This document shows, one piece after another, positions 20,745 to 32,755 of a stretch of DNA of 64,000 bases. The notes beneath the pieces are model-generated. The model was not told the origin of the DNA. It was given only the letters and a program-made list of their open reading frames with translations, and searched no databases. Location: the NCBI RefSeq assembly GCF_021130785.1, contig NC_060207.1:4601001-4665000 (forward strand), written 5' to 3'. Origin of the DNA: Homalodisca vitripennis (Eukaryota; Arthropoda; Insecta; Hemiptera; Cicadellidae). Made by a program: the position numbers and the translations under genes. Position 1 is the stretch's first letter. Each line of letters opens with the position of its first letter.

Positions 20745-22485
20745 GCTCCCAGGCATACGGTAGGGAAAGTTTGCAAGATTATTGAGTGATAGGCTTCCAA
20801 GAATCTTAGCCACATTCTACAAATAGACAGGCTCTATCATTAGACATACGGTAGGGAAGGTTTGCAAGGTTACTAAGTGATAGGCTTCCATGAATCTTAG
20901 CCACATTCTTCAAATAGACATGCTCTATCATCAGACAGACGGTAGGGAAAGTTTGCAAGGTTACTAAGTGATAGGCTTCCATGAATCTTAGCCACATTCT
21001 ACAAATAGACATGCTCTGTCATCAGACAGACGGCAGGGAAGGTTTGCAAGGTTACTAAGTGATAGGCTTCCATGAATCTTAGCCACATTCTGCAAATAGA
21101 CATGCTCTATCATTAGACAGACGGTAGGGAAGGTTTGCAAGGTTACTAAGTGATAGGCTTCCAAGAATCTTAGCCACATTCTACAAATAGACATGCTCTA
21201 TCATTAGACAGACGGTAGGGAAGGTTTGTAAGGTTACTAATTGGTAGGCTTCCATGAATCTTAGCCACATTCTTCGAATAGACATGCTCTATCATCAGAC
21301 AGACGGTAGGGAAAGTTTGCAAGGTTACTAAGTGATAGGCTTCCATGAATCTTAGCCACATTCTACAAATAGACATGCTCTATCATTGGACATACGGTAG
21401 GGAAGGTTTGCAAGGTTACTAATTGGTAGGCTTCCATGAATCTTAGCCACATTCTTCAAATAGACATGCTCTATCATCAGACAGACGGTAGGGAAAGTTT
21501 GCAAGGTTACTAAGTGATAGGCTTCCATGAATCTTAGCCACATTCTACAAATAGACATGCTCTATCATCAGACAGACGGTAGGGAAGGTTTTCAAGGTTA
21601 CTAATTGGTAGGCTTCCATGCATCTTAGCCACATTCTTCAAATCGACATGCTCTATCATCAGACAGACAGTAGGGAAGGTTTGCAAGGTTACTAATTGGT
21701 AGGCTTCCATGAATCTTAGCCACATTCTTCAAATAGACATGCTCTATCATTAGACAGACGGTAGGGAAGGTTTGCAAGGTTACTAAATGATAGGCTTCCA
21801 TGAATCTTAACCACATTCTACAAATAGACATGCTCTATCATTAGACAGACGGTAGGGAAGGTTTGCAAGGTTACTAAGTGATAGGCTTCCAAGAATCTTA
21901 GCCACATTCTACAAATAGACATGCTCTATCATTAGACAGACGGTAGGGAAGGTTTGCAAGGTTACTAAGTGATAGGCTTCCAAGAATCTTAGCCACATTC
22001 TACAAATAGACATGCTCTATCATCAGACAGACGGTAGGGAAGGTTTGCAAGGTTACTAAGTGATATACTTCCATGAATCTTAGCCACATTCTACAAATAG
22101 ACATGCTCTATCATCAGACAGACGGTAGGGGAGGTTTGCAAGGTTACTAATTGGTAGGCTTCCATGAACCTTAGCCACATTCTTTAAATAGACATGCTCT
22201 ATCATCAGACAGACGGTAGGGAAAGTTTGCAAAGTTGCTAATTGGTAGGCTTCCATGAATCTTAGCCACATTCTTCAAATAGTCATGCTCTATCATCAGA
22301 CAGACGGTAGGGAAAGTTTGCAAGGTTACTAATTGGTAGGCTTCCATGAATCTTAGCCACATTCTACAAATAGACATGCTCTATCATCAGACAGACGGTA
22401 GGGAAAGTTTGTAAGGTTACTAATTGGTAGGCTTCCATGAATCTTAGCCACATTCTTCAAATAGACATGCTCTATCATCTAACTT
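20745..22485. repeat. 91-bp tandem array, about 19 copies
   Basis: Units contain GACATGCTCTATCAT, GACGGTAGGGAA, GTTTGCAAGGTTACTAA and AATCTTAGCCACATTCT. Two variable sites, AAGTGATAGG/AATTGGTAGG and TTCTACAAAT/TTCTTCAAAT, are shuffled among units, giving partial dimer (182-bp) periodicity. The set of 63-68-codon minus-strand ORFs spaced by 182 bp is a by-product of this dimer and not a gene family. Confidence 0.95.
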
Positions 22486-22489
22486 ATTC

Positions 22490-22611
22490 TTGCCTATGAA
22501 GAAATGAAGTTACGTGCAAAATTTTAAGTCCATAGGTCAATGTATTCTTGAAATGACCAGCGAACAAAGATACACAGGTAGATAGGCAGACATATATAAG
22601 AGAATTCTTCC
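22490..22611. repeat. Left flank of 63-bp array, part of a dispersed repeat
   Basis: The sequence runs through AAATTTTAAGTCCATAGGTC to GATAGGCAGACATATATAAG. Similar wording is found near 41330-41370 and 50315-50370. The 63-bp array seems to have expanded inside this repeat, whose other side is at 23755-23830. Confidence 0.4.
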
Positions 22612-23753
22612 AAAACACTTAGTGACAGTTACGAATACAGATATACATACAATCAAGTTTATAGGTTAACTTCCAAAACACTTAGTGACAGGTACGAATA
22701 CAGATATACATACAATCAAGTTTACAGGTTAACTTCCAAAACACTTAGTGACAGGTACGAATACAGATATACATACAATCAAGTTTACAGGTTAACTTCC
22801 AAAACACTTAGTGACAGGTACGAATACAGATATACATACAATCAAGTTTACAGGTTAACTTCCAAAACACTTAGTGACAGGTACGAATACAGATATACAT
22901 ACAATCAAGTTTACAGGTTAACTTCCAAAACACTTAGTGACAGGTACGAATACAGATATACATACAATCAAGTTTACAGGTTAACTTCCAAAACACTTAA
23001 TGACAGGTACGAATACAGATATAGGCTACATACAATCAAGTTTACTGGTTAACTTCCAAAACACTTAGTGACAGGTACGAATACAGATATACATACAATC
23101 AAGTTTACAGGTTAACTTCCAAAACACTTAGTGACAGGTACGAATACAGATATAGGCTACATACAATCAAGTTTACTGGTTAACTTCCAAAACACTTAGT
23201 GACAGGTACGAATACAGATATACATACAATCAAGTTTATAGGTTAACTTCCAAAACACTTAGTGACAGGTACGAATACAGATATACATACAATCAAGTTT
23301 ACTGGTTAACTTCCAAAACACTTAGTGACAGGTACGAATACAGATATACATACAATCAAGTTTACAGGTTAACTTCCAAAACACTTAGTGACAGGTACGA
23401 ATACAGATATAGGCTACATACAATCAAGTTTACTGGTTAACTTCCAAAACACTTAGTGACAGGTACGAATACAGATATACATACAATCAAGTTTATAGGT
23501 TAACTTCCAAAACACTTAGTGACAGGTACGAATACAGATATACATACAATCAAGTTTACAGGTTAACTTCCAAAACACTTAGTGACAGGTGCGAATACAG
23601 ATATACATACAATCAAGTTTACAGGTTAACTTCCAAAACACTTAGTGACAGGTACGAATACAGATATACATACAATCAAGTTTATAGGTTAACTTCCAAA
23701 ACACTTAGTGACAGGTACGAATACAGATATACATACAATCAAGTTTACAGGTT
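22612..23753. repeat. 63-bp tandem array, about 18 copies, with a 67-bp variant
   Basis: AACTTCCAAAACACTTAGTG recurs every 63 bp (22668, 22731 and onwards). A 4-bp insertion (ATATAGGCTACATA instead of ATATACATA) marks units near 23020, 23150 and 23408. Each of these is followed by TTTACTGG instead of TTTACAGG, so these units were copied together. Confidence 0.95.
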
Positions 23754-23754
23754 A

Positions 23755-23830
23755 ATGTGCTCTCTTGATATCACTCAGAGAGTTATAAGCTTCGCTAACG
23801 CTCAGCCAAATCCAAAGGAGGATTACGAAC
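23755..23830. repeat. Right flank of 63-bp array
   Basis: The block GCTAACGCTCAGCCAAATCC resembles GACGCTCAGCCACGTCC near 50433. It is probably the same dispersed repeat as the left flank. Confidence 0.35.
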
Positions 23831-24251
23831 CATCATTGAAATATATCTTTCCCGTAAACAAATAAATCGATATAAAATAGTATTGGGGCCCGACTAAACG
23901 TAGAAAGAAATTACCTCATTACATGTGTTGTTACATCACACGTTAAAATGTCAAGGAACTATAGTCAATTTGTTTATTTAATTTTTTTCTCGTTGCCATC
24001 ATAGTTGTGCGGTTGTTGTGCATAGTTGTTTAAAAATAAATCTAAACAAAGAATTATTAAGCAGAACAAATAAATGTTTCGGCCCAGTCGAAAGAAATCA
24101 GTTTGTCTTTATAGAAACGATCTTCCCACAAAATTCCAACCTTACAGGTCAGTTCGTTCTCGAGCAGACAACATCCCTAAAATGACTACATCGCCCAAGG
24201 GTTTCCCTTAAAACTTTTAAAATAATTCATCTGGCACAGTCCATTATATAA

Positions 24252-24734
24252 CATACTAGCTGTTCCCCGCGGCATCGCACGCTTTTTGTAAGTTTTACTC
24301 GTATATGAGCACTTCTGGTTCAAGTGAATTATATTGTCAACGCCGATGTAGAGTTTACCTTGTTGACACTATCAAGAAAATCTGCCAAAAGTGTATGTTT
24401 ATAGCCATTGTACACGTACATGTACTTAATAATAAAGTGGTCTAACATTCAAGCTATAAGGCCAAACAGAAATTCATTTGAAAGACAAATATCCATAAAA
24501 ACTTAGCGCCTTCACATAGTGTGTGGTTATTATACACAACTATCTCGTGATTGTAGTTTACAATGTGCAGGCGCTTTGATAACTTATATATTTAGCAGCG
24601 TCTCCTGGTGGTGAGTTACATCAATGGGCATAGCATATAAACCTTCTACGTAGAAAAATACATATGCATACAAATTTTCATAATGATCGGTCAAATAGTT
24701 TCTGAGTCTATAAAGGACAAACACACAAACATTC

Positions 24735-24735
<1 letters not shown>
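24252..24735 (+). mobile_element. RTE/SINE-like element with TA microsatellite tail
   Basis: It begins with CTAGCTGTTCCCCGCGGC and TCGCACGC, a head widely seen in arthropod short interspersed elements. The 3' part has GGGCATAGCATATAAACCTT, ATGATCGGTCAAATAG and ACAAACATTCATTTAT, then the TA tract. The same head and tail bracket 57723-58652, and the head alone is at 15160-15345. A microsatellite tail and no TIRs suggest LINE-driven (RTE-type) retroposition. There is no coding region. Confidence 0.65.
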
Positions 24736-24813
<78 letters not shown>

Positions 24814-24850
24814 CATGTATATATGTGTATATATATATATACATACATAA
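24736..24850. repeat. (TA)n microsatellite
   Basis: About 65 bp of pure TA is followed by interrupted TATG/TACA variants. It forms the tail of the preceding element and has since expanded. Confidence 0.95.
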
Positions 24851-25011
24851 GATTATACTGTTATACACTTAGTTGTCTGGAAAACATAAAATTTTCTCAG
24901 TTATATTGTATTTTAATTCCATATGAAGGGTGTGAGTACGAGTTTCAATATTAAAAATAATTTTCAAAGCAGCATTACAATAGTTCAAATGTTTCGGCAC
25001 TGTACGTCGTC

Positions 25012-25097
25012 CACGAACACGGGCACGTACACGAACACGGACACATACACGAACACGGGCACGTACACGAACACGGGCACATACACGAACACGGCAC
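25012..25097. repeat. 12-bp minisatellite ACGAACACGGGC
   Basis: About seven copies of ACGAACACGGRC with ACGTAC/ACATAC alternation give a partial 24-bp period. ORFs on both strands here only read the repeat (NTGTYT or VRVRARV). Confidence 0.92.
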
Positions 25098-26044
25098 GGC
25101 CCTGTGTCCAACTCGTGTAGCCGAGCGGCACTGGTAGGGCTACCAAACGTGGTTGTAATGACAAAAAATATTTTAATTTAGTGTTAAATCGGGGAGAAGA
25201 CAAGAATTTTTATTACATTTTCCTGTTCCTCGTGCGAAAGGCTGAGCGTTACTAATCAAAGCTCTTATGTGTACTAAATTTACTATAACAGAACACATTT
25301 AATTTAATTCTATGTTCACACCTTCATACTATATCTTTTACAAAAATTGTATTTTGAAAACAGAATTGGTACGTTATAAAATAGTTTAATATAAATTGTT
25401 GTTCTTAACATTTTTTGTTTTCATTGCATGAAAAAATTCCTGTGTATTATATTGCTAATTTGCTAATTAAGGAATTCATGTATCAGTAGAGTTATTGTAT
25501 GATAATATAATACCACAGCCTACATATATACGCGTATATGGGTTATATATATGAGAAAGGTTGTTTAGGTTCGTAAAATATGTCTCATTAAGTTTTATTA
25601 AAGACTTTCAAAATTTGGTACCTCTGTTTATTTTTCTATTCAGCCAAAAATGATCTTTGGCACAAAATGGTGTTCCTTTACCCCTGCGCCCAAAGAAGCC
25701 CAAGGTGTTTGTTGTATGACGCCCGTCTTAGGAGAAATGACGCGCAGTATGATGGATGGCGTAATTAGAACAGGGTGACTAGGTGGGGTGTAACAGCTCT
25801 TCTTGAACGTTTTGAATGTTTTATCTGCCAAGTCAGTGTTGATGCGAATAAAGTTTTATACGAGAGCGGTTTGATATGTCTGACAAATTGTTATGAAAGA
25901 ACGGGAAATTGTCGGAACCTGCACTGTTGCATTTAAGCCTGATATTTCCACGGATATTATAGCAAGTTTTGAATGGCAGCAGCTACTAGTTCACTTTTTG
26001 CAGCCAGTTGAAGTAACTGCGTAGTTACTACCTAAGGTTGGAGA
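25098..26044. other. Interval without recognisable genes
   Basis: GTAGCCGAGCGGC near 25119 resembles the start of a tRNA (A box), but the rest of a tRNA is absent. The remainder is AT-rich. Confidence 0.4.
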
Positions 26045-26960
26045 ATAATGAATTTCGTGCGGTCATTGAACATTTTCATTTGAAGGGTTGACAGCTGCGC
26101 AGATAAAATCCGAGTCGGATGAAGTCCATGTAGTATCTGCACCAACATTTAAGACCATTTAGTTTTGAATCAATGAGTTCAAATGTGGTCGTAAAAGCAC
26201 GGTAAATGAAGCACTCTCCGATGGGCCCGTTGGAGGCACCACACAGGAAACCATCGGTGCCTGGTAAGGTAATGGAAGATCGAAGATTAAAAGTTCACGA
26301 GATAGCTAACATTGTAGGAATATCAACTGAGTGCATTATCGCATCCTCCATGATAAATAGGCCATGAAGAAGCTCTGTGCGCGATGGGTGCAGCGCCTGG
26401 TCAGTTTGGACCAAAAACGGAAACGAAGGAACATTTCTACTCAGAATCTCCCACTTTTCAGGCGCAATCCACAGGACTTTTTGCTCGGATTCATAACTGT
26501 GGATGAAACTTGACCAAAGCATACACAACCACAAACTTTTGTGGTTCTTGTGTTGAATGGCATTACACTTCAGATACCAAACAGCAGTCCAAACAATGAA
26601 CTAAGAGTGGGGAGAATGCACCAAATAAGGTGAAGACTGCCAAGGTGATGGCCACTGTCTTTGGGATTCCCAGGGTGTAATCCTGATAGATTATTTGGAA
26701 GAAGGCAGATTCATAACAGAACTCGATTATGCTGCTCTGCTGGACAATTTGAAGAAGGTGCTGTTAATCAGGAAAATGCTCAGCCCACACAGCAGCCATC
26801 GCAATGGCAAAAGTGCTCGACTTGAGTTTCGAATTGGTTCCTCGCCTATCCTATCCACCAGACTTGGCTCCGAGTAACTCAAATGAGTAACTCCCAGGTT
26901 TGAGTTATTCTCAAACCTGGGAAGAAACTTTTATCAAATGTGGAAGTGTCAAAAATAGAT
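26045..26960 (+). pseudogene. Mariner-family transposase relic
   Basis: Fragments in all three plus frames line up in the right order with a mariner transposase. EFRAVIEHFHLKG appears near 26050 and AAQIKSESDEVH near 26092, after a 1-bp deletion. Next come GRKSTVNEALSDGPVGGTTQ at about 26192 and MEDRRLKV then TNTECI near 26272-26335. DSQGVILIDYLEEGRFITEL (26665-26720) is followed by DYAALLDNLKK. A frame reading SYPPDLAPS-like sequence lies near 26855. The N-terminal helix-turn-helix and the DDE region are both traceable, but there are many stops and frameshifts. The reading frame is beyond use, so this is an old copy. I could not find its terminal inverted repeats. Confidence 0.8.
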
Positions 26961-29592
26961 GGCACCGAGTAATGATTGATAAATATTACTGAAACTGTAA
27001 AAGATTTAAAAGCATTTGAATCAAGTAAATCACTCTAATAAGTGATGGATTTTGGCGTTTGACTACGGGAAACTAAAATGCAGTTGAATTACTAAAAGCG
27101 AATATTCAACATTTACTTTAGAGTCAATGAATTTTCAAAAGGAGAGTGATATTTAGGAGCACTGATTAGCTTAGATCAGATAATGTGTACTACATATAAT
27201 ATTAAATACAAGAATGGGTTTGTGTTGATGAAATTAAAAGGAACACAACTAGGATTATTAGACAACTAGGAGTGGACGAAACGTGAGAGTAAGGTTTCCT
27301 CTATAAATGGCATTAACCACTGCAATAATGCTTGAGGAAGTCTCATCATCATTACAAGGGTGTAGACAGTGGGAGTCATACGATCCCAGGCGTCACGTCG
27401 TGGGATCTGGAAAATATGGCGGTCAGACCCGACGATTGCATACATGACCGCTGTTAACGTCAGGATTGCTTGAAGACATCTGCTATCCAAGGAGGGTGCC
27501 AATAACACCCCTTTCGAAACTGTTAAGTAGCAGCGTTTAGAAAGACGGAATGGTTGGGGAGATGAATTGTTCCTAGTGATCATTACTGACCGGAAAGATA
27601 TTTAGTGACATCTTATCATCTACGTAGGGATGACTAATGACGCAGCGACATGTGCCTGATGAAGAAAGAGGTGATGAGGTTCGTGGAAGTAGATTTCGTT
27701 GTTGATGTAAGTATTGTCGGTAATAGTATACGTATTTCACTTCAATTCTTTTGATTCGACATAGGGAGCCTTGTCGCCAGTATTACCTTTCCATTATGGA
27801 TTGATCAATTTAGAGGGTTGGCGTAAAGACGAACCATTGTCGTCCATAAAGAAGTAGCTAATCTCGGGAGAAAAACTTTTCTTCTTTTACTGTACCTGGA
27901 TCTAATATGGTGTCAGTGACCTGTACACGCACTATACCGTTAACACAGCATCAGACCTGCTTATGTGAGATATCACGTCTAACTGGTATCACGTGCAACA
28001 GCATTGAACAATGCAGACGTCAACTGCTTTGTACAGACTGAGTGAGATACATGCTATTCTCACGTTAGAGCCCTTTCAACTAGACCTTCCACAGCAGTTA
28101 TGATCAACGTTTCATGATCCACGTGCTGCAGAAATTACTTGCATAAGGCATTCAAGGCTTGGCACATAAGCGTTGCTGAGAAAAAAAGCTGGTTAAAGTT
28201 CCATGTAGTAATCAAAAGAAGGTGTCCAAACGGTAACAATATTAAAAGCATTATATTTGAGAGAGTAACATAAATATTCATCCAATGCTAAAATTATTGC
28301 TGTTTGAGACGTTCTGTTTGCGCGCTAATAAAACAACAAATGTTAGAAGCAGTAATTAAAAGTATATTATAGAAAAGTATTAAAAATGTTATGTTGAATA
28401 CACAGGCTCGACTAAAGATTTCATTTGGCGTAAGAACGTTGGATTTAATGTACTTCTATTCCATATTTCGGGCCTGAAGAGAGTTTATGTGTACTTGAAT
28501 TATGTAAAGATGTCTGGTATTATTCCAGAAAAGGACGGTAAAACTTGGAAGAGTTCACAAAAACTGTGTCAAAATAGGCTATATCCTGACTCGCAATACA
28601 GAAAACTTTACATTCTTTGACAATAAAATTAATTTTTTGGTAATGTAATTAGCCTAAATACAATAAGATCCTGGCCATTAGACACCTCAGAATAAGTAAA
28701 AATAAGTCACTAAGTCTTAAAATATTTCTTTTCTTAGTATGAACTTATGTTTGCACGCTATGCTCACTTAATTCATTTTCACTAAAGGTCCAATGGTCAA
28801 ACAACGCTTTATTCTCTCTAAGTTCACAAGTTAAAACATTTTTAGTTGCTATAAGTCAGACATATAGACAGCTGTTCACACCAATAGATTACTAACGACT
28901 GCGACTGTACCATGACAGGCTGATACGTCTGTTTCAGATCGATAATTTTGAAACATTAGCAACTTATCAATGATAAGTATCTTTCATGTTTAATACCGAT
29001 CGATAAAATCAAGATTGAATATCGTTTGAGGCGTAAACAATTTTGTTTCAAATATGAAATAATGCATAGACCAAGCTGAAAATAATGTAGCAAAACATTC
29101 CATCAAGCATTTGCTTCTGACACTTCTGACATTGGTCGACATTTACCTAAGTTGAGATCTAGAATCATGAAAAAGAAATCCTTGAAGGTCATGAAGGAGG
29201 AATCACACTCACTCTATCACCAGCTTATCTATAGGTACACCTACCAGGCGAGACAAGAACTTGGGCCACTCATAATCTAAGTAGACACGGACAAGTACAC
29301 GTCGTCTATCATCCTGTTTACAGTAATACCCTCAATATTACTTAGTTAGTGGTGAAAGTCACACTGTACGTTTTACCAAGTATTTATCAATTTTCCATTA
29401 CTTATTTTATAACGTTAAAATCCATTACGCCAGTTGTAATATAATCTCTTTTGTGATACATTAAATGCAATAATGCCTTACTTAAGGGTTACTTGTCTAT
29501 TTTCAAAATCCATATCAATACAGAGTTCAAATAGTAACTTATAACCTCCATTCCCTTTTCCGAGTACTGACTGGTGTGTGTATATATATATA
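26961..29592. other. Interval without confirmed genes; one unrecognised minus-strand ORF
   Basis: A minus-strand ORF with a true ATG (27583 down to 27266, 105 codons) lies in a GC-richer patch at 27250-27720. It is hydrophobic near its end (MMMRLPQALLQWLMPFI). I do not recognise it and would not call it a gene. The rest is AT-rich without structure. Confidence 0.35.
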
Positions 29593-29629
29593 CAGGGGTG
29601 CTGAAAAGTCCCGGGACGGTCTAATAACT

Positions 29630-30067
29630 TTTGAACTAATTACAATATAAGAACCAAAATTTACATCAAGCTTTTGCTCATATAAAACTATTATTTTATG
29701 TATTTCACCATGATATCCTGCTTATGGGGGACGTCCCGCTAGGGGTTGGTGAAAATTCTTAAATAGAAGCATAGGTCGAGTCGTACATCAAATTAAAGCT
29801 CTTTTAATTAGAAACATTTTGCCGAAAATCTTACGTAAAACAGTTGACGCATTACAAAATGGCGGACACTCAAAGATTATAAAATACAGAATTTTTCAAA
29901 TGCAAACATTCTGGTTGTTAGAGAAAACTGAGACACTTAATCTTTTATTTTACTTCTTTTACTTCAAATCACTTACCAAAACAGTTATAACAAATGTTCA
30001 AAGTGTTTGCCTTCAGTTTGCTGACAATATCCCAATCGATTGTAGAACGCTGATATCGCATTGTTTA
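29630..30067 (+). repeat. Left terminal inverted repeat, 438 bp
   Basis: It is the reverse complement of 30620-31057 with a few substitutions. Its inner part carries an antisense copy of the last ~28 codons of the transposase. The ORF at 29819-30172 is only a reading of the repeat. Confidence 0.9.
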
Positions 30068-30261
30068 TCTGGAAATTCCTTATCAGCAGGTAAGGTTATT
30101 ACCTTCCTTATCTGGAAGGTAGTCAGCTGGAGCAAACAAGACCAAAAAGACAACAATGAAATTGCCAGCTGACAGATACAGTTGTTTTATCAACTCAGTC
30201 ACTTAGAAGTCTTCAAGCCTTAATTTTGCAAGTAGTTTCAGTAGTGCTAGTTTATTTTGCT

Positions 30262-30702
30262 ATGGCGCTTTCCGAGAGAGAAAGAATAACTTTATTAATG
30301 ATGCGCGGGTTTGGTGACCGTATTAGATCATGTGATGAGGTAAGGCATCTGTTTAATGAAAATATCTGGTTTCAGCAAGATGGAGCCCCTCCACATTATG
30401 GCGTACATGTAAGACATTATTTAGACAATGTCTTTCCACATAAGTGGATTGGTAGAAGGGGAACAATAGAATGGCCTGCCCGTTCTCCAGATTTGTTCCC
30501 TTTAGACTACTTCTTTTGGGGCCAGCTCAAAGAAAAAGTGTTTAAAACAAAACCTCAAAATTTGGATGAGTTAAGAAACCGTATTGTAAGAGAAGCTCAG
30601 GGTGTTCCTGTCCAAGCTTTAAACAATGCAATATCAGCGTTCTACAATCGATTGGGATATTGTCAGCAAACTGAAGGCAAACACTTTGAACATTTGTTAT
30701 AA
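30262..30702 (+). pseudogene. Transposase, N-terminal helix-turn-helix joined to C-terminal DDE part (middle deleted)
   Basis: The first ATG is at 30262 and the stop at 30700-30702, giving 146 residues; family members are about 350 or more. Residues 1-32 (MALSERERITLLMMRGFGDR then SCDEVRHLFNE) are the N-terminal helix-turn-helix found in insect mariner/SETMAR-like transposases. They run directly into NIWFQQDGAPPHYGVHVRHY, where the Asp in QQDGAPPH is the second catalytic acid. IGRRGTIEWPARSPDL and PLDYFFWGQLKEKVF follow, with the third acid. The region holding the first catalytic Asp is missing, so the frame was kept but catalysis is not possible. The last ~28 codons lie inside the right inverted repeat. 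Confidence 0.85.
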
Positions 30703-31057
30703 CTGTTTTGGTAAGTGATTTGAAGTAAAAGAAGTAAAATAAAAGATTAAGTGTCTCAGTTTTCTCTAACAACCAGAATGTTTGCATTTGAAAAATTCTG
30801 TATTTTATAATCTTTGAGTGTCCGCCATTTTGTAATGCGTCAACTGTTTTACGTAAGATTTTCGGCAAAATGTTTCTAATTAAAAGAGCTTTAATTTGAT
30901 GTACGACTCGACCTATGCTTCTATTTAAGAATTTTCACCAACCCCTAGCGGGACGTCCCCCATAAGCAGGATATCATGGTGAAATACATAAAATAATAGT
31001 TTTATATGAGCAAAAGGTTGATGTAAGTTTTGGTTCTTATATTGTAATTAGTTCAAA
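30620..31057 (-). repeat. Right terminal inverted repeat, 438 bp
   Basis: Inverted partner of 29630-30067. It starts inside the transposase coding end and stops at GTTCAAA before a TA run. Confidence 0.9.
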
Positions 31058-31197
31058 TATATATATACCCCACAAGCCGCACCATCAAATAGAAATGTTG
31101 GATGTTTCATCTCTTGTCTTATCGCTGCTATTAGGATAGTAAATTATTAGAATTAGAACGAAAAGCCCGATATGTGACATAATTCCATTTGAGACAA

Positions 31198-32755
31198 ACT
31201 AATTTACTCTAGAGTACTATTAACCATGACCCTGAACTAAAACTGTGCAGGTTCACTTACATCCACTCGTCACTAATCCGCTTTGAATGGGTTCTAATCC
31301 TGCGTGAATAGCTGCTTCAACATGCCCTGTCTGTACCAAGACTGACTGTGAACCGGCCTTCGTTACTTAACACGATCTACTCTAGAGTACTATTAACTCC
31401 GTCCCTGAACTATAACAATGCAGGTTCACTTACATCCACTCGTCACTAATCTGCTTTGAATGGGTTCTAATCCTGCGTGAATAGCTGCTTCAACATTCCC
31501 TGTCTGTACCTAGACTGACTGTGAACCGGCCTTCGTTATTTAACACGATCTACTCTAGAGTACTATTAACTCCGTCCCTGAACTATAACAATGCAGGTTC
31601 ACTTACATCCACTCGTCACTAATCCGCTTTGAATTGGTTCTAATCCTGCGTGAATAGCTGCTTCAACATTCCCTGTCTGTACCTAGACTGACTGTGAACC
31701 GGCCTTCGTTATTTAACACGATCTACTCTAGAGTACTCTTAACTCCGTCCCTGAACTATAACAATGCAGGTTCACTTACATCCACTCGTCACTAATCCGC
31801 TTTGAATGGGTTCTAATCCTGCGTGAATAGCTGCTTCAACATTCCCTGTCTGTACCAAGACTGACTGTGAACCGGCCTTCGTTATTTAACACGATCTACT
31901 CTAGAGTACTATTAACTCCGTCCCTGAACTATAACAATGCAGGTTCACTTACATCCACTCGTCACTAATCCGCTTTGAATGGGTTCTAATCCTGCGTGAA
32001 TAGCTGCTTCAACATTCCCTGTCTGTACCAAGACTGACTGTGAACCGGCCTTCGTTATTTAACACGATCTACTCTAGAGTACTATTAACTCCGTCCCTGA
32101 ACTATAACAATGCAGGTTCACTTACATCCACTCGTCACTAATCCGCTTTGAATGGGTTCTAATCCTGCGTGAATAGCTGCTTCAACATTCCCTGTCTGTA
32201 CCTAGACTGACTGTGAACCGGCCTTCGTTATTTAACACGATCTACTCTAGAGTACTCTTAACTCCGTCCCTGAACTATAACAATGCAGGTTCACTTACAT
32301 CCACTCGTCACTAATCCGCTTTGAATGGGTTCTAATCCTGCGTGAATAGCTGCTTCAACATTCCCTGTCTGTACCAAGACTGACTGTGAACCGGCCTTCG
32401 TTATTTAACACGATCTACTCTAGAGTACTATTAACTCCGTCCCTGAACTATAACAATGCAGGTTCACTTACATCCACTCGTCACTAATCCGCTTTGAATG
32501 GGTTCTAATCCTGCGTGAATAGCTGCTTCAACATTCCCTGTCTGTACCAAGACTGACTGTGAACCGGCCTTCGTTATTTAACACGATCTACTCTAGAGTA
32601 CTGTTAACTCCGTCCCTGAACTATAACAATGCAGGTTCACTTACATCCACTCTTCACTAATCCGCTTTGAATGGGTTCTAATCCTGTGTGAATAGCTGCT
32701 TCAACATTCCCTGTCTGTTCCAAGACTGACTGTGAACCGGCCTTCGTTATCACGA
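31198..32755. repeat. 173-bp tandem array, about 9 copies
   Basis: TCTAGAGTAC recurs at 31208, 31381 and 31554 and onwards every 173 bp. Units carry ACTCTAGAGT (a 10-bp palindrome), GGTTCACTTACATCCACTCG and GGGTTCTAATCCTGCGTG. GGTTCTAATCC is one base from a Pol III B box (GGTTCGANNCC), but I see no matching A box. The first copy is the most diverged (TTAACCATGACC), and the last has lost a few bases. Confidence 0.95.

Larger units (their letters stand above)
29593..31066 (+). mobile_element. Internally deleted DDE DNA transposon with long terminal inverted repeats
   Basis: Inverted repeats of 438 bp (29630-30067 and 30620-31057) flank a shortened transposase ORF. The left side extends a further 37 bp outward (GGGGTGCTGAAAAGTCCCGG) before a TA run. 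The right side lacks this and goes straight into TATATATATACC. TA-rich borders are consistent with the TA target of Tc1/mariner elements. The inner ends of the inverted repeats reach into the 3' end of the transposase gene. The loss of the right terminus and of the middle of the gene suggests that this copy cannot move by itself. Confidence 0.85.

Noticed and set aside
20806..22377. Series of 63-68-codon minus-strand ORFs that look like a gene family
   Set aside because: They are spaced exactly by twice the 91-bp repeat unit and have no independent sequence. They are readings of the tandem array.
25105..25150. tRNA-like sequence GTAGCCGAGCGGC
   Set aside because: Only an A-box-like start is present. 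There is no anticodon arm, T arm or B box downstream, so no tRNA or SINE head is called.
27266..27583. 105-codon minus-strand ORF as a gene
   Set aside because: It has a true ATG and lies in a GC-richer patch, but it has no recognisable motif, no splice context and unremarkable composition. Mentioned only in the interval note.
29819..30172. 117-codon ORF MPKILRKTVDALQNG and its minus-strand twin at 30542-30868
   Set aside because: Both lie in the transposon's terminal inverted repeats and mirror each other. The first codon is TTG. They overlap the antisense of the transposase end.
31198..32755. Pol III B box GGTTCTAATCC in each 173-bp unit
   Set aside because: One mismatch in the most conserved part, no A box at the right distance and no terminator pattern. 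Likely chance within the repeat.
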